Shown piece by piece: positions 45,182-57,366 of a stretch of DNA of 64,000 nucleotides. This stretch comes from Amphiplicatus metriothermophilus. GTDB lineage: Bacteria > Pseudomonadota > Alphaproteobacteria > Caulobacterales > Parvularculaceae. The position numbers were made by a program, and so were the translations under genes. Position 1 is the stretch's first letter. Each line of letters begins with the position of its first letter. The notes beneath the pieces were generated by a model that was not told the origin of the DNA, ran no database searches, and was given only the letters and a program-made list of their open reading frames with translations. Where the stretch lies: positions 1 to 64,000 of the forward strand of contig NZ_FZQA01000004.1 of NCBI RefSeq assembly GCF_900199215.1. Reading direction: 5' to 3'.

Positions 45182-46609
45182 TTACGTGCGCGGGCGCAGC
45201 ACGGCCTTGATCTCCAGATACTCCTCCAGCCCGTAGACGCCCCATTCCCGGCCGTTGCCGGACTGCCTGTAGCCGCCGAAGGGCGCGGCGAAATCGACAT
45301 TAGCGCCGTTGACATGCACTTGCCCGGCGCGCAGCCGGCGCGCGACGCGCCAGGCGCTTTCCGCCGAACCGCCATACACATAAGCCGACAATCCGTAAGG
45401 CGTGTCGTTGGCGATCGCGACCGCTTCGTCTTCGTCCTTATAGGGAATGATCGAGAGAACGGGCCCGAAGATCTCCTCCCGCGCGATGGTCATGTCGTTT
45501 GAGACCGGCGCGAACACGGTCGGCTTCACATAGTAGCCCCGATCGAGTCCCTGCGGCCGCCCCGGTCCGCCCGCGACAAGCGGCGCGCCCTCTGCGACGC
45601 CTTTCTCGATCAACGACTGCACCTTGCGCCATTGCGCCTCGCTAGCGACGGGACCAAGCGCCGTTTCTTCCCTGCATGGATCGCCGACTTTCAGCGTCTC
45701 GACTGTCGCCTTCGCGATCGTCGCCGCCTTATCGAGCAGCTTCGCCTGCACGAGCATTCGGGTCGGCGCGTTACAGGACTGGCCGGAATTGGTCATGCAC
45801 GCAACGACGCCGTGGCGCACGGCCTTTTCGAGATCGGCGTCTTCAAGAATGACATTGGGCGACTTCCCGCCCAGCTCCTGCGCGACGCGTTTGACGGTCG
45901 GCGCGGCGGCGCGCGCCACCTCCACGCCGGCGCGGGTCGAACCGGTGAAGGATACCATGTCGATGCCGGGATGGGCGGCGATCGCCGCGCCCACCTCGGG
46001 CCCCAGACCGTCGACGAGATTGAACACGCCCTTCGGAACGCCGGCCTCTTCGAGAATTCTCGCGATCACATGGGCCGAGATCGGCGCCACCTCGGACGGC
46101 TTCAGCACCATCGTGCAGCCGGCCGCGAGCGCCGGCGCTATCTTGCAGGCGATCTGATTGGCCGGCCAGTTCCAGGGCGTGATCATGCCGACGACGCCGA
46201 TGGGCTCTTTCAGAATGTCGTGTCCGTCGCGCCGCTCCTCGAACGGATAGGCCTTCAAAATCTCCAGCATGGTCTGGAAATGTCCGAGTCCGGACGGCGC
46301 CTGCGCGCGCTGGGCGAGCGTGACGGGCGCGCCCATTTCCTCGGTGATGGCGGCGGCGAGATCGGCGTAATGTTTCTGATAGCTTTCGATAACCCGTGAC
46401 AGAAGATCGATCCGATCCTCGCGACTGGCGCGCGAATAGCTTTCGAAAGCGCGCCGCGCCGCCGCGACCGCCGCGTCAACATCCGCAGCCGTTCCCAGCG
46501 CGATGATCGCGCAAGACTCCTGCGTCGCGGGGTTGACGACTTCCAGGATTTTCCGATCCGTCGGCCTGATCCATTCGCCGTTTATGTAAAAGCTCGTCAG
46601 ATCGCGCAT
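45182..46609 (-). CDS. NAD(P)-dependent aldehyde dehydrogenase
   Basis: A 475-residue ALDH-superfamily enzyme. Asn147 in ITPWNWPANQ, the general-base Glu245 in QELGGKSPNVIL and the catalytic Cys279 in NSGQSCNAPTRM are intact, as are the FTGSTRAGVEV coenzyme loop and the C-terminal APFGGYRQSGNGREWG motif. The AFESYSRASREDRIDLLSRVIE start and the SGLGHFQTM/EEMGAP region resemble DhaS/AldA-type general dehydrogenases; the substrate cannot be named. It lies 71 bp upstream of the unclassified exported protein on the same strand and 82 bp after the cytochrome gene. Confidence 0.88.
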   Translation of the reverse strand: MRDLTSFYINGEWIRPTDRKILEVVNPATQESCAIIALGTAADVDAAVAAARRAFESYSRASREDRIDLLSRVIESYQKHYADLAAAITEEMGAPVTLAQRAQAPSGLGHFQTMLEILKAYPFEERRDGHDILKEPIGVVGMITPWNWPANQIACKIAPALAAGCTMVLKPSEVAPISAHVIARILEEAGVPKGVFNLVDGLGPEVGAAIAAHPGIDMVSFTGSTRAGVEVARAAAPTVKRVAQELGGKSPNVILEDADLEKAVRHGVVACMTNSGQSCNAPTRMLVQAKLLDKAATIAKATVETLKVGDPCREETALGPVASEAQWRKVQSLIEKGVAEGAPLVAGGPGRPQGLDRGYYVKPTVFAPVSNDMTIAREEIFGPVLSIIPYKDEDEAVAIANDTPYGLSAYVYGGSAESAWRVARRLRAGQVHVNGANVDFAAPFGGYRQSGNGREWGVYGLEEYLEIKAVLRPRT

Positions 46610-46691
46610 CGAAGCCTCCTTCCCGTTCCCGCGCCGCCAGGAGCTGTTTCCGTTGGAGCAGATAAATCCGGCAGACGCAAATCACGCATCG

Positions 46692-47840
46692 TCACCCCGC
46701 TCCCGCCGGCGCGCAGCCGCCCTCCATGCCTGCGATCCAGTTGCGGATGAGCGCGGCGCCTTCTTCGTGGACGACAGCGCGGCCGAGCTCGGGCATCATC
46801 GCAGCCGGATCTTTCGTCTCCATACGGAAGAGAAGGATGGACTCGCCCGGCGCGCCGGGAACGATCCCGTAGGGCCGTCCGCCAGAGCCGGAGCCGGCTG
46901 CGATCGGCGCCTTGCACAGGCCGAGCGCAGGGCCGTCCGCGCCCGGCTCGAGATCGAGCCCGGAGGTCCCGGCGGGGCCGACCGGGCTGTGGCAATGGCT
47001 GCAATTGACGTCGAGATAGGCGCGCGCCCGCGCCGCCAGCGGCTCGTCCGTATCCGTCCAGTCCGCGTTGCGCGGCGCGGCGGCGGCGCTCTTGAAATCT
47101 CCGGCCAGCAGACCTTTGAGACGCCAGGCGTCGAGCTGGTTGAAGCCCGGATGGAAGGCCGACGGTTTGTTGAGATGGCGCGCCTTGAGGCCGATGGGCT
47201 GGATCGCGCGCGTCTCGGCGTTCGTGGCGTGACAGCCCGCGCACTGGTTCGCGTTCGGCACGAGATAGGCGAAATCTTCCCGCCGCCCGTCCGGCCGCTC
47301 CAGGGTCAGCGGGATGACGTCGCCGGCCCGTTTCAGCCGCGCCTGCGTTTGCGCCTCGTTCCACACATAGGCGAACGCAGCCCAGCCTTGTTCACGGCGC
47401 GCTAGAATGCGCGTTTCGAGAAGCCGCACGCCGGAAAGGCTCATCGCGCCGTCCGTCGCGGTCCGCGTTCCGTCGGCGCGCACCACGTCGCGGCTCTCCC
47501 CGGTTTCGTAGTAGAACGTCTTGGTGACGATGGTTCCGACGGGAAAGTCGAAAGCCTCCATCTCGTCATACGTCGCAGCCGTCCCGGTCGGCGTCCAGAC
47601 CGTGCGCAGTTTGAGCGCATAATCGGAGAAAAGCGGCGTGGCGAGATCGTAGGGCGTCGTCCCCGCCGCCAGTTCGAGAACGCCGTCCTTCGCGCGCAGA
47701 ACGCCCCATTCGGAAAGCGTTTCCGGGTTGTCTTCCTCATGAAAGATCGGCGCGAGCGCCCTCTCATCCGAGCAACCCGCCTGCAAAGCGCAAAAAGCGA
47801 ACGCGACGAAAAACCAGCCTCTGCGAAAAGCCGCCGTCAT
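46692..47840 (-). CDS. Diheme c-type cytochrome lipoprotein (SO2930 family)
   Basis: A 382-residue exported lipoprotein (AFCALQAGCSD, lipobox Cys23). The family is recognised by the N-terminal LSEWGVLRAKDGVLEL and PYDLATPLFSDYALKLRTVW, and by two heme c sites: CAGCH (Cys200/203, His204) and CSHCH (Cys280/283, His284). Members of this family are found with a parallel beta-helix partner, as here: the start overlaps that gene's stop by 4 bp. Probably carries electrons at the periplasmic face; the redox partner is unknown. Confidence 0.85.
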   Translation of the reverse strand: MTAAFRRGWFFVAFAFCALQAGCSDERALAPIFHEEDNPETLSEWGVLRAKDGVLELAAGTTPYDLATPLFSDYALKLRTVWTPTGTAATYDEMEAFDFPVGTIVTKTFYYETGESRDVVRADGTRTATDGAMSLSGVRLLETRILARREQGWAAFAYVWNEAQTQARLKRAGDVIPLTLERPDGRREDFAYLVPNANQCAGCHATNAETRAIQPIGLKARHLNKPSAFHPGFNQLDAWRLKGLLAGDFKSAAAAPRNADWTDTDEPLAARARAYLDVNCSHCHSPVGPAGTSGLDLEPGADGPALGLCKAPIAAGSGSGGRPYGIVPGAPGESILLFRMETKDPAAMMPELGRAVVHEEGAALIRNWIAGMEGGCAPAGAG

Positions 47841-49066
47841 AGCTCCGCCAATCGGCCGTCGAGGCTGACCGCCGGCAGTTTCTCCAGCGCGCAGTCATGC
47901 GCCCCGGTCGCTATCTGCGGATTCCTGAATCCGTTCGGCGCATCAAGATTGAGCAGCGCCGCGCCGTCGTTCCGTACGCAGATGCGCAAGGAATCGGGCA
48001 GCGCGCCGTTCTCCATCTTGGCCGGGTCGACATACCCGTCCCAGAGAATGTCGGGCAGCGCGCCGAGCGGACCGAACTTCGCGACCTTGAGCGCCTGTAG
48101 GTCGAGCCCGTCGGGTTTTTTTCCGCCGCCGCTCATCCGATTGCCATAGATGAAGATCGATTCCGGATAGGGATCGAAGTCTTCCGTCATGCCGTCCTGC
48201 GACAGGCCGGAAGAAAACACCGAAGCGATGATGATGCTGGCGGTCCCGTTGCCCTCGATGTCATTGTCGAAAATCTCAACCTGATCGTTGGCGTTGATGA
48301 TGATCCCGGAGCCCGCCGGCACGTTGGCCACCGCCGTGCCGGGATGGCCAAAATTCTTCGTGTTGTTGTCGATGATCCTGTTGCGGAACACGCGCGTGCG
48401 CGCGCCGGGCTGCGACAGGTTCGGCATGTTGAAGACAAGGACGCCGCCGGTGTTTTCCGTCGCCACGTTGTCGTAAACGTCGGCGTCGAACGTGTTCTCG
48501 ATCTCGATGCCGGCGACGTTGCGCTCGGCGCGATTGCCGCGCACGATGACGTTGCGCGACTGGCCGACATAAATGCCGGCGTCGGAAGCGCCGATTGCGA
48601 CGTTGCCTTCGAGCAGCACGTTCGTCGTCTGGACGGGATAGATGCCGTACGCGCCGTTCTCGGTTTTCGGCCCGCCTGTCCATTCCGTCCGGACGCGGCG
48701 AATCACGATATTGTCGCCCTTCGTCACCTTGAGCGCGTCGCCTTTCGTATCTTCGATGGCGAGATCCTCGATGACGAAGTCGCTCGCCGTGACGAGCAGC
48801 CCCTCCGCGCCGGCGATCTGATTCCTGAAGGACAGGATCGTCTTGTCCATGCCCTGCCCGCGGATCGTCACCCCGTCGACGGCGAGGCTGAGCGAGCGGT
48901 CGAAATGGAAAGTCCCCGCCGATATCTCGATGACGTCGCCGGGCCGCGCGTCGAGAAGCTGCGTTTGCAACGTCTCCTGATAGGAGAAGTCCGCCGCTTG
49001 CTCGCCTCCCTTCTCCCCGCAGGCCGCCAGCGCCAACGCGCCTGCCAACAGCCGGATCGACCGCAT
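47837..49066 (-). CDS. Parallel beta-helix lipoprotein, partner of the diheme cytochrome
   Basis: A 409-residue exported protein with lipobox (LLAGALALAACGEKGG, Cys16). The mature part is a right-handed beta-helix: repeated rungs such as GTFHFDRSLSLAVDGVTIRGQG, DFVIEDLAIEDTKGDALKVTKGDNIVIRRV, VLLEGNVAIGASDAGIYVGQSRNVIVRGN and VEIFDNDIEGNGTASIIIA. Such folds often bind polysaccharide or act as lyases/epimerases. It is translationally coupled to the cytochrome gene downstream. The start at 49066 was chosen because it gives the lipoprotein signal; longer in-frame starts lie in the tRNA-proximal spacer. Confidence 0.82.
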   Translation of the reverse strand: MRSIRLLAGALALAACGEKGGEQAADFSYQETLQTQLLDARPGDVIEISAGTFHFDRSLSLAVDGVTIRGQGMDKTILSFRNQIAGAEGLLVTASDFVIEDLAIEDTKGDALKVTKGDNIVIRRVRTEWTGGPKTENGAYGIYPVQTTNVLLEGNVAIGASDAGIYVGQSRNVIVRGNRAERNVAGIEIENTFDADVYDNVATENTGGVLVFNMPNLSQPGARTRVFRNRIIDNNTKNFGHPGTAVANVPAGSGIIINANDQVEIFDNDIEGNGTASIIIASVFSSGLSQDGMTEDFDPYPESIFIYGNRMSGGGKKPDGLDLQALKVAKFGPLGALPDILWDGYVDPAKMENGALPDSLRICVRNDGAALLNLDAPNGFRNPQIATGAHDCALEKLPAVSLDGRLAEL

Positions 49067-49254
49067 TCCCCCTCTCCTCTCCTTCGTCATCCTCAAAGCG
49101 GGCAGGATAGGCGATCGCGCGCGCCGGCCAAAGCGCGCCGCGCAGAGACAGGCGACGTGGCGGAATCGGGCGGAATTCCGGCGCGATGCGAGGTTGTCGC
49201 CCAGTCTTGGGGATAATCCGTGGCCCATGTCTGCGGGTCGGACACCAAGCGCGC

Positions 49255-49331
49255 TGGCGATCCCGACAGGATTTGAACCTGTGACCTCTAGCTTCGGAGG
49301 CTAGCGCTCTATCCAACTGAGCTACGGGATC
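49255..49331 (-). tRNA. tRNA-Arg (anticodon CCG)
   Basis: 77 nt on the minus strand. Acceptor GATCCCG/CGGGATC, D-arm TAGCTCAGTTGGATAGAGC, anticodon stem CTAGC/GCTAG with loop CTCCGAA (anticodon CCG at 49295-49297), T-arm ACAGG-TTCAAAT-CCTGT, discriminator G and an encoded CCA (tgg at 49255-49257). No insertion or repeat is seen at its 3' end. Confidence 0.96.
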
Positions 49332-49468
49332 GCGGCCGGCCGGGGGGCGACCCCCTGACCGGCCCCGCTTAAACCACGGGCGGCCCGAACGTTCAATGAC
49401 CATGTTCGCCCTCCGGGCCGGCGCTGTTAAGCTCCCCTCGCTTCGCTCACGCAAGGAGAGAGCCGATC

Positions 49469-50407
49469 ATGCGATTTTTCCGCCGCCTCGCCGTCCTATT
49501 CGCCGCCGCCGCCTTTTGCCTGCCGCCAGCGGCGGCGCGCGAAGCCCCGCCGCCGGGTACGGCCGTCCCGCCCATGTGGCGCCTCGCCGATGCGGACAGC
49601 GAAATCTGGCTCCTCGGCACGTTCCACATCCTGCCCAAGGAGCTCGACTGGCGCTCCCCGCCGGTCGCGGCCGCCTTCGACGCAGCCGAGACGGTGTGGT
49701 TCGAGGCCGAAGTCGATACGCCCGCCGCGCGCCAGAAGACGGTGCAGGTCGTCATGACCCAGGGGTTCAACCCGCCGGGCGAAACCTTGAGCGCGATGCT
49801 GGCGCCCGAGGACGCCCGCCGCCTCGCCGAGGTCGCGCGCGAACTCGGCCTGCCATTGTCGGCCATCGACCCGATGCGCCCCTGGCAGGCCTTCTTGACC
49901 CTGAGCGTGCAGTTCATCGTCAATCAGGGCTTCGATCCCGGTTCGGGCGTCGAAACGAAGCTGCTCGCCGAGGCGCGCGCGGCCGGGCGCGAGCTGCGCT
50001 TCTTCGAAACGGTCGAAGAACAGCTCGCGTTGTTCACCTCGCTCGATCCGGAGACGGAGAAAAAGCTCCTCGTCGTCACCTTGCGCGAGTGGGACAAGCA
50101 GCAGGAGCAGTTCGACGCCCTGTTCGAGGCCTGGCGGACCGGCGACGCGGAGTCGATCGACCAACTGATGAACGAGACCCTGCGCGCGGAAGCGCCGAAG
50201 GTCTATGACGCGCTCATCGTCCGGCGCAACGAAGCCTGGACCGAGGAGATTGCGCACGTCATGGCCGGCTCCGGCCGCGCGCTCGTCGCCGTCGGCGCGG
50301 CCCATCTCGCCGGGGACCGCTCGCTGCCCGCGCTGCTTCGCGAAAAGGGCTTCGCGGTCGAACGCTACGGGCTTGAAACGGCCGAGCAGGCGGATGTGAG
50401 AAATTAG
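49469..50407 (+). CDS. TraB/GumN family protein
   Basis: A 312-residue exported protein (signal MRFFRRLAVLFAAAAFCLPPAAA). The family hallmarks are WRLADADSEIWLLGTFHILPKELDW (GTFH motif), AAETVWFEAEV, DPMRPWQAFL and the late VMAGSGRALVAVGAAHLAGDRSLPALLREKGF (GAAHL motif). Some relatives (Tiki proteins) are metalloproteases using the GxxH and E residues; activity here is not known. A SD (aggagag) precedes the ATG. Convergent with acnA. Confidence 0.88.
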   Translation: MRFFRRLAVLFAAAAFCLPPAAAREAPPPGTAVPPMWRLADADSEIWLLGTFHILPKELDWRSPPVAAAFDAAETVWFEAEVDTPAARQKTVQVVMTQGFNPPGETLSAMLAPEDARRLAEVARELGLPLSAIDPMRPWQAFLTLSVQFIVNQGFDPGSGVETKLLAEARAAGRELRFFETVEEQLALFTSLDPETEKKLLVVTLREWDKQQEQFDALFEAWRTGDAESIDQLMNETLRAEAPKVYDALIVRRNEAWTEEIAHVMAGSGRALVAVGAAHLAGDRSLPALLREKGFAVERYGLETAEQADVRN

Positions 50408-50504
50408 GAACGAAGCGCCGTCATCCCGGATGCGGCGCAGCGCGAAGCGGCGCGCTGCTGATGCGGGATCGGGCGCGGCAGGGTCCGGCGCTCGCCGAAC
50501 CCGA

Positions 50505-50547
50505 TCCCGGGCGCATTGCATCACCACGTGCTGCAATGCGCCCGGGA
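50505..50547. repeat. Perfect 16-bp hairpin between convergent genes
   Basis: tcccgggcgcattgca (50505-50520) pairs perfectly with tgcaatgcgcccggga (50532-50547), 11-nt loop. It lies between the ends of the TraB/GumN gene and acnA and could work as a bidirectional terminator or be a REP-type intergenic repeat. The neighbouring 50425-50490 also holds short GC-rich inverted pieces. Confidence 0.65.
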
Positions 50548-50590
50548 CGGCGGCGTTGCAGATCGGGGACGACGGGAGGAACGCGTCGCG

Positions 50591-53269
<2,679 letters not shown>

Positions 53270-53387
53270 GGGGGGCCTCCGTCGAAATCAGGTGGTGAAT
53301 CGCGCCGCCCTTATGGCCGATGCGCCCGTCGGGCGCAATTCGGTCCGGCGCCGCGCCGTCGCCGACGGCTCCGCCGCCAGGGGCGCC

Positions 53388-53415
53388 TTGGTCGCGCCGC
53401 AAATCCCGTTATGGT
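53388..53415 (+). promoter_or_regulatory. Candidate promoter for the ialB-like gene
   Basis: ttggtc (53388-53393), 16-bp spacer, tatggt (53410-53415), 45 bp upstream of the ATG at 53461. Confidence 0.35.
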
Positions 53416-53460
53416 AGGCGCGCGCTGTACGATGTTTCGCCAGACGGGAGTTAGTAGCCT

Positions 53461-53976
53461 ATGGATTCGCGACTTCCAGCCCTGCCGCTTTCGCTCGCCC
53501 TCGCCGCGGCCTGCGCCGCCGGCGCGGCTGCCGCCGCCGAACCCGAGGCGATCGCCTCCTACCGGGACTGGAGCGTTTTCGTGCGCGAGGCGGACGGCGA
53601 CCGCATCTGCTTCGCGGCGACCGAGGCCAAGGACAAATCGCCGAAATCGGTCAATCACGGCGACGTCTTCTTTCTCGTCGCGACATGGAAGTCGGGCGCG
53701 GCGACGAACCAGCCCAGCCTGATGACCGGCTATGCGCTGCGCGACGCCCCGCCGCCGACGCTGCGCATCGGCTCCGACAAGTGGGAGATGTACGTCGCCG
53801 ACAACGAAGGTTTCATCGAAAGCGCCGCCGACGAGCAGAGCCTGATTAACGCCATGAAACGCGGGGCGGAGATGCGGGTGAGCGCGGTCTCCGCGCGCGG
53901 CACGGCGACGAGCTATGTGATCTCGCTGCAGGGCGTCACGGCCGCGCTCCAGCGCGTTGCGGAAGCCTGCCGCTGA
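53461..53976 (+). CDS. Invasion-associated locus B (IalB) family protein
   Basis: A 171-residue periplasmic protein with a signal peptide (PALPLSLALAAACAAGAAAA). The core IalB pattern is visible: SYRDWSVFVREADGDRICFAATE, a LMTGYALRDA-type strand, ADNEGFIESAADEQSLINAMKRGAEM and GTATSYVISLQGVTAALQRV with a terminal Cys. Despite the name, IalB-fold proteins are widespread in free-living alphaproteobacteria; the role is unknown. Confidence 0.82.
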   Translation: MDSRLPALPLSLALAAACAAGAAAAAEPEAIASYRDWSVFVREADGDRICFAATEAKDKSPKSVNHGDVFFLVATWKSGAATNQPSLMTGYALRDAPPPTLRIGSDKWEMYVADNEGFIESAADEQSLINAMKRGAEMRVSAVSARGTATSYVISLQGVTAALQRVAEACR

Positions 53977-54046
53977 GGCCGGTTGACTCCGGATCGAAAA
54001 TCCCTATAGGCCCGCTTTCGGGAGAGGGCGGCGTCAGGGGGAGATC

Positions 54047-54775
54047 ATGACAATGGCGAACGGCCTTGAGGCGCGCGCGAGCGTCCGATGGTTCTACCCG
54101 GCGATGGGGATTCTCATCGCGCTCACGGTCTATGCGGGCTTCGCGCCGACCTTTTTCGCGCGCCCAGCCGCCATCGGCCCCCTTTCGCCGCTGCTTTTCG
54201 TTCACGGGATCGTCTTTTCGCTCTGGGTGCTGCTTTTCATCGCCCAGACGAGCCTGATGGCGTCGGGCCGGGCGCGAATGCACTTCGCCCTCGGAGCCGC
54301 CGGGGCCGCGCTTGCAGCCGTTGTGACTATCCTTGGCCTGATCGTCTCGATCGACGCGCTGCGACGCGGCGCGGCGCCGATTCCCGGCGCGCCGGCGCAT
54401 GTGTTTTTTTCCGTGCCGCTGTTCGACACCCTCCTCTTCGCCGGCTTCGTCACGCTCGGCCTTTTGAACCGTCGCCGCCCCGAGGTCCACAAGCGCTTCA
54501 TGTATCTTTCAGCGATCGCCATGACGCCGCCCGCCTTCGGCCGGCTGATTCTCCTATGGGACAGCCAGGCCCTCTTCGCCTTCATGCCCCACACGATCTG
54601 GGGACTGTCCCTGCTTTTCGTTCTGGCGGGCGCGGCCTTCGATCTCGCGACGCGGCGGGCCGTCCATCCGGTCTATCTGTGGGGCGGACTCGCCATCGCC
54701 CTTTCCTCGCCCCTGCGTTTCATGATCGCATCCACCGCCCTTTGGGCGGATGCGACGGCGCAGCTCGCCGGTTGA
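54047..54775 (+). CDS. Polytopic membrane protein of unknown function
   Basis: A 242-residue protein with about six to seven TMs (WFYPAMGILIALTVYAGFAP; LLFVHGIVFSLWVLLFIAQ; LGAAGAALAAVVTILGLIVS; VFFSVPLFDTLLFAGFVTLG; MYLSAIAMTPPAFGRLILL; GLSLLFVLAGAAFDL; a last TM near 222-240). RRPEVHKRFMYLSAIAM with conserved-looking His/Lys and HGIVFSLW resemble bacterial DUF2306-like cytochrome-b-type proteins, but the assignment is weak. A ggggaga ribosome site precedes the ATG. Confidence 0.6.
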   Translation: MTMANGLEARASVRWFYPAMGILIALTVYAGFAPTFFARPAAIGPLSPLLFVHGIVFSLWVLLFIAQTSLMASGRARMHFALGAAGAALAAVVTILGLIVSIDALRRGAAPIPGAPAHVFFSVPLFDTLLFAGFVTLGLLNRRRPEVHKRFMYLSAIAMTPPAFGRLILLWDSQALFAFMPHTIWGLSLLFVLAGAAFDLATRRAVHPVYLWGGLAIALSSPLRFMIASTALWADATAQLAG

Positions 54776-54865
54776 CCGGCCCCGCTTGGCGAGCCCGCAA
54801 ATCACGATAGGCTCGCCTCAAGACCCTCGGCGCGACGGGCCGCCGAGGAAAGGACGGGGAGCGTG

Positions 54866-55273
54866 ATGGGCATCATCAAGGAATTCCAGCAATTCGCCCT
54901 CAAGGGCAATGTGGTCGACATGGCCGTCGGCATTGTTATCGGCGGGGCTTTCGGCACCATCGTGAAGTCGCTCGTCGACGACGTCATCATGCCGCCGGTC
55001 GGGCTGCTCATCGGCGGGATCGATTTCTCCGAGCTCGCCATCACCCTGAAGCCGGCCACCGCCGACACCGCGGCGGTGACCATCAATTACGGCAATTTCA
55101 TCAATGCGATCATCGCCTTCCTGATCGTCGCCTGGGCGCTTTTCCTCGTCGTCAAGGCGATGAACAAGGCGCGCGAGCGCTTCGAGAAACACGAAGAGGC
55201 CGCGCCCGCCGCCCCGCCGGCCGACGTGCAGCTTTTGACCGAGATCCGGGATTTGCTGAAGCAGCGGGTCTGA
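54866..55273 (+). CDS. mscL: Large-conductance mechanosensitive channel
   Basis: A 135-residue channel protein of standard length. N-terminal amphipathic [42 protein letters not shown] is the classical MscL TM1; TM2 is [19 protein letters not shown]; the C-terminal [14 protein letters not shown] helix is kept. Released under hypo-osmotic shock in the inner membrane. The ATG at 54866 follows a good ggacgggg region; a GTG lies one codon earlier. Confidence 0.95.
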   Translation: MGIIKEFQQFALKGNVVDMAVGIVIGGAFGTIVKSLVDDVIMPPVGLLIGGIDFSELAITLKPATADTAAVTINYGNFINAIIAFLIVAWALFLVVKAMNKARERFEKHEEAAPAAPPADVQLLTEIRDLLKQRV

Positions 55274-55361
55274 CCCGCGCGGCTGATCCCTTCGGACCTT
55301 GTCGAACCGGGCCGTCATGCGGCGCGCCGGCGGTCGTTTTCATGCGTCAACCCGCCCGCCA

Positions 55362-55390
55362 TTGCCGGCTTGCGCGGCCGCCTCTATATC
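55362..55390 (+). promoter_or_regulatory. Candidate promoter for lepA
   Basis: ttgccg (55362-55367), 17-bp spacer, tatatc (55385-55390), only 9 bp before the ATG at 55399, so a very short leader is predicted. Confidence 0.35.
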
Positions 55391-55398
55391 CCGCCGCC

Positions 55399-57198
55399 AT
55401 GACGCCGCTGAAGAACATCCGCAATTTCTCCATCATCGCCCATATCGACCACGGAAAGTCGACCCTCGCCGACCGGATCATCCAGCTGACGGGGGGACTG
55501 ACGGACCGGGAGATGAAGGAGCAGGTGCTCGACTCCATGGAGCTCGAACGCGAGCGCGGCATCACCATCAAGGCGAACACCGTGCGGCTCAATTACAGGG
55601 CCGCGGACGGCGAGACCTATGTTCTCAACCTCATCGACACGCCGGGCCATGTGGATTTCACGTATGAGGTCTCGCGCTCGCTGTCGGCCTGCGAAGGCGC
55701 GCTCCTCGTCGTCGACGCGAGCCAGGGGGTGGAGGCCCAGACGCTGGCCAATGTCTATCAGGCGATCGACGTCGACCTCGAAATCGTCCCTGTTCTCAAC
55801 AAGATCGACCTGCCCGCCGCCGAGCCGGAGCGCGTCAAGGCCCAGATCGAGGACGTCATCGGCCTCGACGCCTCCGACGCCATCGAAATCTCGGCCAAGA
55901 CCGGCCTCGGCGTCGACAAGGTGCTCGAAGCGATCGTCAGGCGCCTGCCGCCCCCTGAGGGCGACCCGAACGCCCCGCTGAAGGCGCTGCTGGTCGACAG
56001 CTGGTACGACCCCTATCTCGGCGTGGTCGTTTTGGTGCGCATCGTCGACGGCGTCCTCAGGAAAGGCGCGCGCATCCGCATGCTGGGGGCGAAGGCGAGC
56101 TACACGGTCGATCAGGTCGGCGTGTCGACGCCCAAGAAGACGCCCGTCGACGCCCTCGGCCCCGGCGAGATCGGCTATCTGACCGCCTCGATCAAGGAGG
56201 TCGCCGACACCCATGTTGGCGACACCATCACCGAGGAGCGCCGGCCCTGCGGAACGCCCCTGCCCGGCTTCAAGCCGTCGCAGCCCGTGGTGTTCTGCGG
56301 CATGTTCCCGGTGGATGCGGCCGATTTCGAAGATCTGCGCGAGGCGATGGCGAAGCTCCGCCTCAACGACGCGAGTTTCCATTACGAGATGGAGACGTCG
56401 GCCGCGCTCGGTTTCGGCTTCCGCTGCGGCTTTCTCGGCCTCCTGCATCTCGAAATCATCCGTGAACGGCTGGAGCGCGAGTTCGGCCTCGACATCATCA
56501 CCACCGCGCCGTCGGTCATCTACCGGGTGCATCTCACCGACGGCTCGATGAAGGAGCTGCACAACCCCGCCGACATGCCGGACATGGTTCGCGTGAGCCA
56601 TCTCGAAGAGCCTTGGATCAAGGCGACGATCATGACGCCCGACGACCATCTGGGCGCGATCCTGAAGTTGTGCGAAGAGCGGCGCGGCGTTCAGCAGGAG
56701 CTAACCTACGCCGGCAGCAGGGCCATGCTGGTCTACGAGCTTCCCCTCAACGAAGTCGTGTTCGACTTCTACGACCGGCTGAAGTCGGTTTCCAAAGGCT
56801 ACGCCAGCTTCGACTATCAGCTTCTCGACTATCGCGAGGGCGATCTCGTCAAGATGCAGATTCTCGTCAATGAGGAGCCCGTGGACGCGCTCTCGATCAT
56901 CGTCCACCGCTCTAAGGCGGAGAGCCGCGGGCGCGCCATGTGCGAGAAGCTCAAGGAGCTCATCCCGCGGCATATGTTCAAGATCCCGATCCAGGCGGCC
57001 ATCGGCGGGCGCGTCATCGCGCGCGAGACGATCAGCGCCCTGAGGAAGGACGTGACCGCGAAGTGCTACGGCGGCGACGTCACGCGCAAGCGCAAGCTCC
57101 TCGAGAAGCAGAAAGAGGGCAAGAAAAAGATGCGCCAGTTCGGCCGCGTCGAAATCCCCCAGGAAGCCTTCATCAAGGCGTTGAAGATGGACAGGTAA
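55399..57198 (+). CDS. lepA: Elongation factor 4 (LepA)
   Basis: A 599-residue translational GTPase. G1 [10 protein letters not shown]2 [15 protein letters not shown]3 DTPGHVDF, G4 [13 protein letters not shown] are intact, followed by domain II, the EF-G-like domains III and V and the LepA-specific C-terminal domain ([82 protein letters not shown] is the well-known region, here 56890-57140). The ATG at 55399 begins [15 protein letters not shown]. Its last 201 conserved bases (56980-57180) are repeated exactly at 58885-59085. Confidence 0.96.
   Translation: MTPLKNIRNFSIIAHIDHGKSTLADRIIQLTGGLTDREMKEQVLDSMELERERGITIKANTVRLNYRAADGETYVLNLIDTPGHVDFTYEVSRSLSACEGALLVVDASQGVEAQTLANVYQAIDVDLEIVPVLNKIDLPAAEPERVKAQIEDVIGLDASDAIEISAKTGLGVDKVLEAIVRRLPPPEGDPNAPLKALLVDSWYDPYLGVVVLVRIVDGVLRKGARIRMLGAKASYTVDQVGVSTPKKTPVDALGPGEIGYLTASIKEVADTHVGDTITEERRPCGTPLPGFKPSQPVVFCGMFPVDAADFEDLREAMAKLRLNDASFHYEMETSAALGFGFRCGFLGLLHLEIIRERLEREFGLDIITTAPSVIYRVHLTDGSMKELHNPADMPDMVRVSHLEEPWIKATIMTPDDHLGAILKLCEERRGVQQELTYAGSRAMLVYELPLNEVVFDFYDRLKSVSKGYASFDYQLLDYREGDLVKMQILVNEEPVDALSIIVHRSKAESRGRAMCEKLKELIPRHMFKIPIQAAIGGRVIARETISALRKDVTAKCYGGDVTRKRKLLEKQKEGKKKMRQFGRVEIPQEAFIKALKMDR
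56980..57180 (+). repeat. 201-bp direct repeat, copy 1 (inside lepA)
   Basis: Identical over 201 bp to 58885-59085 (offset 1905). It covers codons for the LepA C-terminal domain. After it the copies diverge in the last codons: lepA ends LKMDR, the second copy LKMDG. Confidence 0.9.
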
Positions 57199-57366
57199 GC
57201 GCCCGCCCGGCAGCGGCCGCGCTTGGAAAGGCCGCCCCCGGCGGCGCTCCACCGCCGAAACCCGCAATAGGCGACATCTGAATCGCAATGACACGGGCAG
57301 GTTTCTTGCGCAGGGCGAAAGCCTGTGTTAAGCATGAAATCTGGGAGAGTACGAGTGGGGAGAATC

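Noticed and set aside
49255-49400. tRNA-Arg as an attachment site of an integrated element
   Set aside because: No repeat of the tRNA 3' end and no integrase gene nearby; the neighbouring genes look chromosomal.
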